DNA from: Osedax frankpressi
Taxonomy: Eukaryota > Annelida > Polychaeta > Sabellida > Siboglinidae
DNA: 64,000 bases
Direction of reading: 5' to 3'
Assembly (NCBI GenBank): GCA_964035775.1
Contig: OZ038315.1
Span: forward strand, 29,901,458-29,965,457
Shown here: one piece after another, positions 51,044 to 64,000 of the stretch
Layout: each line of letters starts with the position of its first letter
Numbering within the stretch: the stretch's first letter is position 1
Made by a program: the position numbers and the translations under genes
Notes under the pieces: generated by a model
Databases searched by the model: none
What the model saw: only the letters and a program-made list of their open reading frames with translations
What the model was told of the DNA's origin: nothing

Positions 51044-51643
51044 CGAAAAAGAGCAAGGGTAGTTCTTTGAGACTTATGTCCTGCTTGTCAACAGTCTTGC
51101 ATAATATCGAATCTTGTAGTCCTCAAACACGTCGCGGTTTGGGTAGTCGTCGATTCTCAAATCGAGTAAGTTGAAGTCCTTCTTCAAGTTGTGACAGATG
51201 ATCAACGTGCTGTCTTATAATGGGCAATTTACTTATCAATTACACGAATGAGAAAGAGAGCCGTCAAAACTAACTGAACTATATGTAATTATAATCATGA
51301 ATATTATAATTAACTATTATGTATATAATTTATATATATATTTACATCTATCACCTCAAGAATTCTAATATCAGTTTCTCGAACATCCTCGAAATATGAA
51401 GTATTTTCTAGATCTTTCTCATTAATTCCAGAACGTTTAGTTCTATAATCCATAATCGAAAATATTAAATTATACACTCGTGAGTGTATATATAGTAATA
51501 GTTTAATCAATATTATTAATTTAGATAAATTAAATAATTATTAGTATTATCGATTACATTCTAGATAACTAACCTAATCTGATATATTGTCCGCCATCTC
51601 CTACGGATACAACCTCTGTATCAATTGTAACTTGAGATGAATC
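51044..51643 (-). pseudogene. REX-type RNA exonuclease fragment B, U4
   Basis: B-type throughout. It differs from U2 B by GTTCTTTGAG for GTTATTTGAG in exon 3, which changes a stop codon to Glu in the second frame. Confidence 0.74.
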
Positions 51644-51707
51644 CTATAAATAATATAGTATAGAGTAACTATTCAAATTATGTCATTTTTGATGAGTGTA
51701 TATCTAA

Positions 51708-51752
<45 letters not shown>

Positions 51753-53430
51753 CTATTTAACCTGCAGTATTATGACAATATCTGCACAATACTGATATAT
51801 AGCGTAAATTAAAGAATGATATAATAAGAAATTTGTTCGAAATTTGTTTTTTAGTTAGTTTAAAAGTTGATGTAGTAGTAATGGACTCCTATTATAAGAT
51901 GGAAATTCAATAGATAATGTACTAAGTATGGTAAATATAAGAATGTGGGTTAAATTAATGCGGTATGTTATGTTTATAGTAATTAGGAAACCATTATTAG
52001 TACGAGTATTAATATGTGTGGCGATTGTTGTTGATATTATTTGGTTAATAGTATGATTTAGCATAGTGAGGTTTATAAATTAGCCGAATATGTTTAGTTA
52101 ATCGCATATATGGTATTCAAATAGGATTCAAGTGAAAATAGTTATATGTTGTCTGGAAATGTAATGTATTATATATACACATGGCTACAGAGTTTCGAAT
52201 GGTAAAATAAGTAATTTTAGAATATTAAAATAATATCCCATATAATAATGATATCATATATATATTCCATAAATTTAATATTATCAATATTAATGTAAGA
52301 ATATTAGTTATAATATTATGATAAAATTATTTATATTATAGTAGTAACAAGTATGTAATAATTATATATAATATAAATATCACATGTAGTATTTAAATAT
52401 TATAGAATTAATTATAGTAAAATTGAAATATGATATTAAAATTATAATTGTAATTTTTTAAATACTATTATTCTAAATATTCTAAAATAGGTTATTATTA
52501 AATATATTACATGACCATTTATAGTGATATGCTCAATTATATATAATATAGCATATAACCAATTTAACTCTTCGATTCATTTTGTACAAAATATAGATAT
52601 TTATTATAAATTGTTTAATACAAATATTTTATTTACAGACGAAAATTAAAGAAATTAGTAAATAAAATAATATGATCATTGTATGGGTCACAGATTATAC
52701 ATTACATGAAATTAATTCAAGTATATATTTAAATATATATGTATTAAATATGTATATGTATATATAATATGTATTAAATATATGTATATTTGGGTTCGTA
52801 TGTATGTTATATACATATATATATATAACGAACAAACATATGAACAAATATATATTTAGAAAAACATAATTTTTTAATGGGAGACTTAAAGATTATCGCA
52901 CACCCGATTAATTACCTAATTTAAAATGAAAATAACCTTATAATATACCAACCCAAATCGATATTGTACAACATCGATACTTATAAGTTAATGTAATACA
53001 TTCTATTTTTTATACTCATATTTTATAATAATTAGACATATATATATATATATATATATCATACGTGGGATTGTACTAAAATAGACACGCCCACCATTAT
53101 ATCTTGTGAGGGCATTGCCCGCCGTGCATTTAATAGATATTTAGAATACTAGACACTCTTATAGTATACTATAGAGTATATATACTCTATAGTATATTAT
53201 TCTAATAGTTTATTTAAACAACGATACGAATAACACCAACGAACTTATTCTGAGTTAATTTAGAAAACAAAACTAATAAATATGCAGGTTTCCAATTCCC
53301 GGCTGGTAATGAATGAATGAATTTTTTAATGTGAACAAATCTTACATCATATATGAAATTTCACGTTCATATGAAATAAGGACAATTATTTTATTTTACT
53401 TATATGAATATATATGCTCATTTATAAGAG

Positions 53431-54125
53431 TGAGTGAGTTTGTGAGTGAGTGAGTGTGTGTGTATATATGTTTATTCACCAAAATCAAATTTTTACATTG
53501 TTCGAAGGTGAGTTACCGAAATATAACATAATTAATATAGTAAATAATACGTTTTTCAAAATAAATAAATAATCGATGTAATAATTGTGGTAATATGTGT
53601 AAGGAAGTTGCGTGAGAGGGAATTGCATGTGATGAAGTGTGCAATGCACAAGGGAGAAATGTATAGAGGATATTGTGTAGAGAAAATATGTCAGATATAA
53701 ATGTGTAAGGGAGGTGAAGAGTAGTAAGGTTGGTAAGAAGTAAGTAGTAAAAGTGGTAACGTAATATAGGCTGTAGAAATAAGTAGTGGCGTATTTGTAG
53801 TTGAGTAATATAAATAGTATTAGATAAAAGTAGAGTGTAAGTCATTTTGATAATTCATTAGCATAGGAATATTATAAGGGTATGTCAGATTATATCAGTC
53901 TAGATCAAGTAAGTATTTGTGAAGTTTGCATTTAAAAGTATTTGTATTATTTTCATTGGTAACAGTTATAGGTAGCTTATTCCAAAGTTGTGGAAAATTG
54001 TTTGTTATGTCTTGTTTAATGTTACAATGAACATAACACCTGATAAAATGATTCGATATAGTGGTTTTCTGTATGATTTCAACATTAACAATAGACATAA
54101 CGATTGGAATTAGCACAGCTACCAT
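53431..54125 (-). pseudogene. LINE 3' end, U4
   Basis: Same truncated LINE tail as in U1; ORF2 end at 53895. Confidence 0.66.
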
Positions 54126-54772
54126 GTAACCCTAGATTATAATATAGCTATACCAAGGAGTATACTTTATAGATACATATTAAATTATAGATTGTTCTTT
54201 TGCGTAAGATTTAAAAATATATATAAAATATGTATTATATGTAATACATTCGGCATAACATGACACATATCACACCATATTTATCAAATTGAGCATCTTG
54301 AAAATATAAATGTATATCACGTTAATATGAATGAAACTTAATAACAAAAAATATCAATAATAATTCATATATTGTTATAATGTAAGTTAAAACTTATTTA
54401 AATGTGGATAGGTTTTTTTCAGAGGTTCATTTTGATAATTCTATATCATAATCTTCAAATGGGAATTTTAATTATTCTTAAACATGATAATTGCTATTAT
54501 TAAAATACTAGTATTATTTTATTGAAATATTAATTAAATATGCAAATTGTGATTAATTATATAATATCTATATAAATATTCCAATAGAAAATTAAATATG
54601 AGTGGATTAGCAATGTTGATTGGAAATTTCGCGATAATTCACTCATCCTTAATACAAAAAAGTACTCAACTGATCAACATTTCCTCAAACTCAACCTCAA
54701 CTTACCTCAATTGAATAATTAAATAATTCACAAATTCTAACTTCAGACTCAATTACCTATTCACTGTTTTCA

Positions 54773-55138
54773 GAACTTGGCGTAACAAAACTCGGACAAC
54801 TCGATAACATTATTAAGCATGCCATCAGAATAAATAACCGACTCCCCGAAATAAACTACTTTACCAGCATCACTAAACTCCGACTAAAACTTAACTGGAT
54901 GACTACCAACGATAGAATTACCTACAAAACGATGACTATTTTATTCCATCTTTTATCTCGCAATCAACATTTCAGCCTAAGTCACCTTACAGCCTAAGTC
55001 ATTCGTACTAAATCACTTATACGTTTATTATGATCATCCATACTCGACCTACTTAATGAACATTATATTCCATTGCAAAAACTAAAAAGTATGCTCACAA
55101 GTGTATACAAAGATATTCCTAATGCACAAATAAAATAA
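54773..55138 (+). pseudogene. Second LINE C-terminal fragment, U4
   Basis: As in U1, without the 15-base segment upstream. Confidence 0.64.
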
Positions 55139-56346
55139 TTTTCTATACATTTTCTTTTGTTTATATTACTACCCATACTCGCATAAATCTTTTTTTGTAT
55201 TCTTGATATATTTCGATAATTATAATAATAAACGATAATAGTTATATATTTGGATTTTATTATTGTAATTTAAATTGTGTTTTTTTAATCAGTTTATATA
55301 TACTAATACATATATACTATCTATCATGTAACCCGAAACCATAATTTTCTGAGAAACAAACTATGTTTAAAAATAATGAAGTTTAACTGAAATATTTAAC
55401 TAGTAATAATTGTCCGATAGATGACGAATAGTTTTTAATACAGTTATTAAATATATTCCTCATATCAAGTTTTTTATTAAATGAGTTATTTGAAATATAG
55501 AATTGAATTTTGCTATTTTATATAAAATATTTAAAACTTAGGTATAATTTATTATATGAGATCATGATATTTTATACCAGATAGATTAATATATAATTAT
55601 AATTTGTATATTCATTAATTTTCAATTATATTACAACTCGTCATATTAAAATAAAATATTATGTTTTTAATTGAACCAATTTAATATTTAATAGAATTTA
55701 AATTAGAAAATGCAAAACTAATATTTACTTTAATTTAATCATAAATATAAATATATATAAATTAAAACAGTATTTGTATTAATTTGTTACTATAAATATT
55801 ACAACTGCATACAAATTGTTAGTATTTTATATATATATATTTAATATTTGTTAAACATTTGAGTTTACTTATATGTGACCATAGCTAATAAATCATTACC
55901 TTTAAAAATACAATACTAGTTATTATTTTATATTTAATGAGTAGTTCATTCGTTTAATTCACACAACAAACTAAATATATATCTTAGAATATATAATTAA
56001 CATTGCAAATAAATAAAGTTTATACTGACATTGTTTAATATATATTATATACTATATCTTAGTAATGGATACTAAAATTATATCACCGATTCCTATAAAA
56101 TATAGCTTATAATTTTAATTTTTACTTACTACTGGTACTGGTACAATCCGTTAATGTACTGTATTTGAATTATTAATAATATTATGTAATGTAATAAGAT
56201 AATTCTAATTATCTTTTACAATTATATAGAATTTGAGATTTAAATGAAATCTAATAATATAAAAATACATATATAAATTAATAAAATTATATTATTATTT
56301 CAGAAAGTTAATGAAAATAAATTGCGGGAAAATATATTTGCGTTAT

Positions 56347-56658
56347 TTTGCAGTCTATAGTTAGTTAAAATGTTGCTTAGGCTCCACTAGCCCATGTCTA
56401 TTTAGATCTTGGTAGTTTAAATGGGTGCTTAGCAATGACACTATCCTCTCACTGATTGACTAGTTTAAATGAGTGCTTAGTCGTGTTCATTATCTTCTCA
56501 CTAGTTTACTAGTTTAAATGATTACTTAGCGATGTCACTATCCTCTCACTGGTCGGTTAGTTTAAATGAGTGCTTAGTGGTGATCATTATCCTCCCACTG
56601 GTAAGATCTAAATAGTGATGGTATAGTGGAGTATCCTCCATCTACTATAGACTGCAAA
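56347..56658. mobile_element. 312-bp IR-bounded minisatellite element, U5
   Basis: Looks identical to the U2 copy by eye; U5 boundary. Confidence 0.72.
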
Positions 56659-57128
56659 TGCATATCAAAGAAGGAGTTATATTATGTATAAAAACGAATC
56701 GTAAACCTAAGTATAGTTAGTATTATACATATAATAGAATACACAAACATACATATATATAAAATAATAATATGTAAATATGTTTTTAATTAAATTTGTA
56801 AAAAATAGATTAAATTATTCAAATAATAATAATTTTTTAAAATATTCAATATTTAATAAAATATTCAATAACAGATTTCTAATATGTTTGTTGAGATTAT
56901 ATTACGTAAAGCATCTTCTATATATACAAAGTCCTCAAATGATCCGACAATTAAAGCATATCCTAAATATAAAGCATACTAACATCCAATGGATGACTAA
57001 ACATAAACAAATGACATAAAGCATACCCTACATCAAAAGAACCAACCCATAAGGAAGAAAACTATAAAAAAGGACTAACCTTTAATTTAGTTAAGAAGAC
57101 ATTCTCAAGCGCACCGGAAAGAATCAGA

Positions 57129-57179
57129 ATGCAATTCGAGAATATTTCACTTGACCAACGAAATGTTCTCGGATTGCAT
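57129..57179. repeat. Hairpin H1, U5
   Basis: Stem and loop as in U2. Confidence 0.72.
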
Positions 57180-57450
57180 TGCCTTCTTAATCTAATAAAT
57201 ATAAATGAAGTATTTTATTTATTATTTTGATATTAAATATTATAGGACACGTGATATATTATTATGTGATACGTCTAAAAGTATAAGTAAAATTCAATTC
57301 AACTATAGTTGAATTAAGATGGACTCTAGTCCAAAGTTTTATAAAAGTTTGTAATATATTTAAAAATTAATGGAGGATTAAAATGGAGCTATTACGGACA
57401 CTTAGTGACTCCAAGACCTATTTATCTAAGTTTTGATGTAATGTTGTGTA

Positions 57451-57796
57451 TTACAATTTAATATGAGCTTTCGGTAAGATAAGATCGAAACCAGTTGCGT
57501 GCTATACCTGCAATGACAATAGAGAAAGTATTTGAAGCATTATATTAAGGTCGACTGTATCAAAATTGGAGAATAGATCTAGGAGAATTGTAAACATTCT
57601 ATAATTTTGTTTTGGATTAGATTAAATGTCATTAAGGAATACTATTAGAGCTGTCTCGGTGTAAGCACTTTGGAATGGATCAAGTATGTTGTTTTTCATA
57701 TTAAATAGCTTTAGCTGAGTAGATAGGAAGTAATAATTTAGTTATTTTTCCAAGAAATTCTACAATGATTCTGAAAATTGTATTATAGTTATTTTC
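57451..57796 (-). pseudogene. Decayed LINE reverse transcriptase fragment, U5
   Basis: Matches the U2 fragment throughout. Confidence 0.62.
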
Positions 57797-58317
57797 GTGC
57801 TGTCTTAATTTGTTTTTGAATGTAATTTTATTTCTCTATTAATAGTAACTTACTGTATACTCTCATATGCAGTTTGATTTGGTAAAGGGCATGCCGACAC
57901 AGAGGAATTTTACATGTAAGAAATAGGGAAATGGACCCATTTTATAAATCTATTGCGATAAAAAGTACTAGCGCTATCAACGTAATTTTTTCTATTTTTT
58001 AAAGCTATCTGATTGGCTTTTAGAATCACATGACCACACGTGTGTATGCTAACCGTAGAATATGGATAATAATACAAAATTTAGTATTAAAAATGTTATA
58101 TTTAAACATAAATTAGTTTACTAATATTATATTTATATTTCTGATATATTTATATAATTTTTCAATAATTGAATTAATCACATTGAAATTGTTGTCTATT
58201 ACTGGATCAACTAGTGGTAGTTTTAAATAAAAATCCGTCGCATATACATAATTGCAATACTCCGTTAATAGTGTTTAGTAGATTGCGATACTAATCCGCT
58301 ATACTACACCCACTTAC

Positions 58318-58915
58318 CGAGAAAGAGCAAGGCTAGTTCTTTGAGACTTATGTCCTGCTTGTCAACAGTCCTGCATAATATCGAATCGTGTAGTCCTCAA
58401 ACACGTCGCGGTTTGGGTAGTCGTCGATTCTCAAATCGAGTAAGTTGAAGTCCTTCTTCAAGTTGTGACTGATGATCAACGTGCTGTCTTATAATGGGCA
58501 ATTTACTTATCAAACACACGAATGAGAAAGAGAGCCGTCAAACCTATCTGAACTATATGTAATTATAATCATGAATATTATAATTAACTATTATGTATAT
58601 AATTTTTATATATTTACATCTATCACCTCAAGAATTATAATATCAGTTTCTCGAACATCCTCGAAACATGAAGTATTTTCTAGATCTTTCTCAGTAATTC
58701 CAGAACGGTTAGTTCTATAATCCATAATCGAAACTATTAAATTATACACTCGTGAGTGTATATATAGTAATAGTTAAATCAATATTATTAATTTAGATAA
58801 ATTAAATAATTATTAGCATTATCGATTAAATTCTAGATAACTAACCTAATCTGATATATTGTCCGCCATCTCCTACGGATACAACCTATGTATCAATTGT
58901 AACTTGAGATGAATC
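58318..58915 (-). pseudogene. REX-type RNA exonuclease fragment A, U5
   Basis: Exon 3 carries B-type bases (GACTTATGTCCTGCTTG and GGTTTGGGTAG) inside an otherwise A-type copy, which suggests a local conversion tract. The ExoI stop remains. Confidence 0.72.
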
Positions 58916-59016
58916 CTATAAATAATATACTATATATTTTATGAAAAATCTCCAGAGTAACTATTCAAATTATGTCATTTTTGATGAGTGTATATCTAAA
59001 ATATTATATATATATA

Positions 59017-59062
<46 letters not shown>

Positions 59063-59250
59063 CTATTTAACCTGCAGTATTATGACAACACACTTAAATA
59101 ATACTCAGATAAAGAATCATTAAATATAAATAATATACATAACTAAAATATATCCAAAAAAGGAAAGAAACAACCCATATGTAGGTTAATTACAAAAAAA
59201 GATCCTCTATAGCTATGGATACTTTTTCACATACACAGGAATGAATCAGA

Positions 59251-59301
59251 ATGCAATTCGAGAATATTTCACTTGATCAACGAAATGTTCTCGAGTTGCT
59301 T
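59251..59301. repeat. Hairpin H2, U5
   Basis: Same sequence as the U2 copy. Confidence 0.7.
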
Positions 59302-59623
59302 TGCCTTCTTAATCTAATAAATAGATGTAAGTGAAGTGTTGCTTTTATTATTTTGATATTAAATATCATAGGAAATAAATCTTATAAATATAAAATATTT
59401 GAAACTAGTTCAAACTATGATACATTATAAATAATTATTATATATGTGTTAAGACTAAAATTGTAATTAACATTGAATTCACAATAGTTGATCTCACAAT
59501 AGTCACCTAGAGTTGATTTGAGATCAATTAATTCTAAAATAATCATTATAATTAAAAGTTATACGATATATATTATTATTTAATATTTAGTGAATATCTT
59601 TTCTAACTATAAAGATTATTTTA

Positions 59624-59669
<46 letters not shown>

Positions 59670-59898
59670 TTGTATACATATCTAAATTTGACTAATTATA
59701 TATCACATGTATAGTAATATACCTTACATCTATAATGATATTATACAAATAACTATTATCACATTGAAATTGTTGTCTATTACTCGATCAACTAGTGGTA
59801 GTTTTAAATAAAAATCCGTCGCATATACATAATTGCAATGCTCCGTTAATAGTGTTTAGTAGATTGCGATATTAATCCGCTATACTACACCCACTTAC

Positions 59899-60498
59899 CG
59901 AAAAAGAGCAAGGGTAGTTCTTTGAGACTTATGTCCTGCTTGTCAACAGTCCTGCATAATATCTAATCGTGTAGTCCTCAAACACGTCGCGGTTTGGGTA
60001 GTCGTCGATTCTCAAATCGAGTAAGTTGAAGTCCTTCTTCAAGTTGTGACAGATGATCAACGTGCTGTCTTATAATGGGCAATTTACTTATCAATTACAC
60101 GAATGAGAAAGAGAGCCGTCAAAACTAACTGAACTATATGTAATTATAATCATGAATATTATAATTAACTATTATGTATATAATTTATATATATATTTAC
60201 ATCTATCACCTCAAGAATTCTAATATCAGTTTCTCGAACATCCTCGAAATATGAAGTATTTTCTAGATCTTTCTCATTAATTCCAGAACGTTTAGTTCTA
60301 TAATCCATAATCGAAAATATTAAATTATACACTCGTGAGTGTATATATAGTAATAGTTTAATCAATATTATTAATTTAGATAAATTAAATAATTATTAGT
60401 ATTATCGATTACATTCTAGATAACTAACCTAATCTGATATATTGTCCGCCATCTCCTACGGATACAACCTCTGTATCAATTGTAACTTGAGATGAATC
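59899..60498 (-). pseudogene. REX-type RNA exonuclease fragment B, U5
   Basis: B-type, with a few private changes in exon 3 (TATCTAATCG for TATCGAATCT). D-x-E intact. Confidence 0.74.
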
Positions 60499-60562
60499 CT
60501 ATAAATAATATAGTATAGAGTAACTATTCAAATTATGTCATTTTTGATGAGTGTATATCTAA

Positions 60563-60605
<43 letters not shown>

Positions 60606-62283
60606 CTATTTAACCTGCAGTATTATGACAATATCTGCACAATACTGATATATAGCGTAAATTAAAGAATGATATAATAAGAAATTTGTTCGAAATTTGT
60701 TTTTTAGTTAGTTTAAAAGTTGATGTAGTAGTAATGGACTCCTATTATAAGATGGAAATTCAATAGATAATGTACTAAGTATGGTAAATATAAGAATGTG
60801 GGTTAAATTAATGCGGTATGTTATGTTTATAGTAATTAGGAAACCATTATTAGTACGAGTATTAATATGTGTGGCGATTGTTGTTGATATTATTTGGTTA
60901 ATAGTATGATTTAGCATAGTGAGGTTTATAAATTAGCCGAATATGTTTAGTTAATCGCATATATGGTATTCAAATAGGATTCAAGTGAAAATAGTTATAT
61001 GTTGTCTGGAAATGTAATGTATTATATATACACATGGCTACAGAGTTTCGAATGGTAAAATAAGTAATTTTAGAATATTAAAATAATATCCCATATAATA
61101 ATGATATCATATATATATTCCATAAATTTAATATTATCAATATTAATGTAAGAATATTAGTTATAATATTATGATAAAATTATTTATATTATAGTAGTAA
61201 CAAGTATGTAATAATTATATATAATATAAATATCACATGTAGTATTTAAATATTATAGAATTAATTATAGTAAAATTGAAATATGATATTAAAATTATAA
61301 TTGTAATTTTTTAAATACTATTATTCTAAATATTCTAAAATAGGTTATTATTAAATATATTACATGACCATTTATAGTGATATGCTCAATTATATATAAT
61401 ATAGCATATAACCAATTTAACTCTTCGATTCATTTTGTACAAAATATAGATATTTATTATAAATTGTTTAATACAAATATTTTATTTACAGACGAAAATT
61501 AAAGAAATTAGTAAATAAAATAATATGATCATTGTATGGGTCACAGATTATACATTACATGAAATTAATTCAAGTATATATTTAAATATATATGTATTAA
61601 ATATGTATATGTATATATAATATGTATTAAATATATGTATATTTGGGTTCGTATGTATGTTATATACATATATATATATAACGAACAAACATATGAACAA
61701 ATATATATTTAGAAAAACATAATTTTTTAATGGGAGACTTAAAGATTATCGCACACCCGATTAATTACCTAATTTAAAATGAAAATAACCTTATAATATA
61801 CCAACCCAAATCGATATTGTACAACATCGATACTTATAAGTTAATGTAATACATTCTATTTTTTATACTCATATTTTATAATAATTAGACATATATATAT
61901 ATATATATATATCATACGTGGGATTGTACTAAAATAGACACGCCCACCATTATATCTTGTGAGGGCATTGCCCGCCGTGCATTTAATAGATATTTAGAAT
62001 ACTAGACACTCTTATAGTATACTATAGAGTATATATACTCTATAGTATATTATTCTAATAGTTTATTTAAACAACGATACGAATAACACCAACGAACTTA
62101 TTCTGAGTTAATTTAGAAAACAAAACTAATAAATATGCAGGTTTCCAATTCCCGGCTGGTAATGAATGAATTAATTTTTTAATGTGAACAAATCTTACAT
62201 CATATATGAAATTTCACGTTCATATGAAATAAGGACAATTATTTTATTTTACTTATATGAATATATATGCTCATTTATAAGAG

Positions 62284-62978
62284 TGAGTGAGTTTGTGAGT
62301 GAGTGAGTGTGTGTGTATATATGTTTATTCACCAAAATCAAATTTTTACATTGTTCGAAGGTGAGTTACCGAAATATAACATAATTAATATAGTAAATAA
62401 TACGTTTTTCAAAATAAATAAATAATCGATGTAATAATTGTGGTAATATGTGTAAGGAAGTTGCGTGAGAGGGAATTGCATGTGATGAAGTGTGCAATGC
62501 ACAAGGGAGAAATGTATAGAGGATATTGTGTAGAGAAAATATGTCAGATATAAATGTGTAAGGGAGGTGAAGAGTAGTAAGGTTGGTAAGAAGTAAGTAG
62601 TAAAAGTGGTAACGTAATATAGGCTGTAGAAATAAGTAGTGGCGTATTTGTAGTTGAGTAATATAAATAGTATTAGATAAAAGTAGAGTGTAAGTCATTT
62701 TGATAATTCATTAGCATAGGAATATTATAAGGGTATGTCAGATTATATCAGTCTAGATCAAGTAAGTATTTGTGAAGTTTGCATTTAAAAGTATTTGTAT
62801 TATTTTCATTGGTAACAGTTATAGGTAGCTTATTCCAAAGTTGTGGAAAATTGTTTGTTATGTCTTGTTTAATGTTACAATGAACATAACACCTGATAAA
62901 ATGATTCGATATAGTGGTTTTCTGTATGATTTCAACATTAACAATAGACATAACGATTGGAATTAGCACAGCTACCAT
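62284..62978 (-). pseudogene. LINE 3' end, U5
   Basis: Same truncated LINE tail as in U1; ORF2 end at 62748. Confidence 0.66.
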
Positions 62979-63640
62979 GTAACCCTAGATTATAATATAG
63001 CTATACCAAGGAGTATACTTTATAGATACATATTAAATTATAGATTGTTCTTTTGCGTAAGATTTAAAAATATATATAAAATATGTATTATATGTAATAC
63101 ATTCGGCATAACATGACACATATCACACCATATTTATCAAATTGAGCATCTTGAAAATATAAATGTATATCACGTTAATATGAATGAAACTTAATAACAA
63201 AAAATATCAATAATAATTCATATATTGTTATAATGTAAGTTAAAACTTATTTAAATGTGGATAGGTTTTTTTCAGAGGTTCATTTTGATAATTCTATATC
63301 ATAATCTTCAAATGGGAATTTTAATTATTCTTAAACATGATAATTGCTATTATTAAAATACTAGTATTATTTTATTGAAATATTAATTAAATATGCAAAA
63401 TGTGATTAATTATATAATATCTATATAAATATTCCAATAGAAAATTAAATATGAGTGGATTAGCAATGTTGATTGGAAATTTCGCGATAATTGTTTAAAT
63501 AATAATTCACTCATCCTTAATACAAAAAAGTACTCAACTGATCAACATTTCCTCAAACTCAACCTCCACTTACCTCAATTGAATAATTAAATAATTCACA
63601 AATTCTAACTTCAGACTCAATTACCTATTCACTGTTTTCA

Positions 63641-64000
63641 GAACTTGGCGTAACAAAACTCGGACAACTCGATAACATTATTAAGCATGCCATCAGAATA
63701 AATAACCGACTCCCCGAAATAAACTACTTTACCAGCATCACTAAACTCCGACTAAAACTTAACTGGATGACTACCAACGATAGAATTACCTACAAAACGA
63801 TGACTATTTTATTCCATCTTTTATCTCGCAATCAACATTTCAGCCTAAGTCACCTTACAGCCTAAGTCATTCGTACTAAATCACTTATACGTTTATTATG
63901 ATCATCCATACTCGACCTACTTAATGAACATTATATTCCATTGCAAAAACTAAAAAGTATGCTCACAAGTGTATACAAAGATATTCCTAATGCACAAATA
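63641..64000 (+). pseudogene. Second LINE C-terminal fragment, U5 (runs to window edge)
   Basis: As in U2; truncated only by the window boundary. Confidence 0.62.

Larger units (their letters stand above)
47482..56346. repeat. Tandem unit U4 (8,865 bp)
   Basis: Shares with U1, not with U2 or U3, a 15-base deletion (near 54639), an extra TATA (near 55294) and a shorter ACATATATAAATT (near 56268). Confidence 0.93.
56347..64000. repeat. Tandem unit U5, cut by the window edge (7,654 bp present)
   Basis: Follows the same order as U2 up to the plus-strand LINE 3' end, where the window stops. The array therefore continues beyond the window and its copy number is unknown. Confidence 0.93.

Noticed and set aside
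22529-64000. Assembly artefact explaining the repeated units
   Set aside because: Not excluded, but units differ in point changes, indels and A/B mosaics, including a structurally distinct U1; a mis-assembly would give identical or randomly noisy copies. Long-read support is still the decisive test.
22529-64000. rDNA or histone-like tandem gene array
   Set aside because: The length would suit rDNA, but the unit is too AT-rich and lacks conserved rRNA stretches, 5S boxes or histone frames.
1-64000. tRNA or rRNA genes
   Set aside because: No B-box-like GGTTCGAATCC with cloverleaf context and no conserved rRNA segment was seen by eye on either strand; a covariance-model scan would settle it.

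Overview
The window is very AT-rich (by eye roughly three quarters A+T or more) eukaryotic DNA. It has GT-AG introns, GC-richer coding exons, an intron-containing hAT transposon, CR1/L2-like LINE fragments and a Golgi-type GT11 fucosyltransferase. Together these point to a low-GC metazoan nuclear genome. I cannot name the species. All gene models come from reading frames, splice sites and remembered family motifs; no database search was possible.

Left part (1-9.3 kb). A minus-strand, GC-rich partial coding exon (1-512) runs off the left edge and is not recognised. A possible upstream or first exon lies near 1.9-2.0 kb. The rest is AT-rich spacer with (TA)n tracts, a foldback element (about 4177-5466) and two compact perfect hairpins.

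Middle (9.3-19.5 kb). A seven-exon plus-strand gene encodes a galactoside alpha-1,2-fucosyltransferase-like enzyme (GT11). Every junction is GT-AG and every phase fits. Its last intron (6.56 kb) holds a 4,239-bp hAT transposon in the same orientation. The hAT has a perfect 8-bp target duplication, matching ends, sub-terminal repeats, and twelve exons that join in frame into about 581 codons of BED-finger transposase with no stop seen. The same intron also carries a decayed LINE piece.

Right part (about 21.6-64 kb). After a diverged edge copy, an array of about 8.87-kb tandem units fills the window to its right edge and beyond: U1 22529-29730, U2 29731-38597, U3 38598-47481, U4 47482-56346, U5 56347-64000 (cut). 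Each full unit carries, in order: a 312-bp inverted-repeat-bounded minisatellite; a strong 20-bp hairpin (H1); a decayed minus-strand LINE reverse transcriptase; a CCAAT/E-box cluster; a minus-strand DEDD 3'-5' RNA exonuclease (REX/REXO4-like) fragment A; a second hairpin (H2); a second exonuclease fragment B; a long AT-rich stretch; and two divergently oriented LINE 3' ends. A copies have lost the catalytic Glu codon to a stop, while B copies keep it. U1 lacks one A-to-B interval and carries a mosaic copy. Variant sites are shuffled between units, which indicates unequal exchange and gene conversion.

No tRNA, rRNA, CRISPR array or LTR/viral element was seen.
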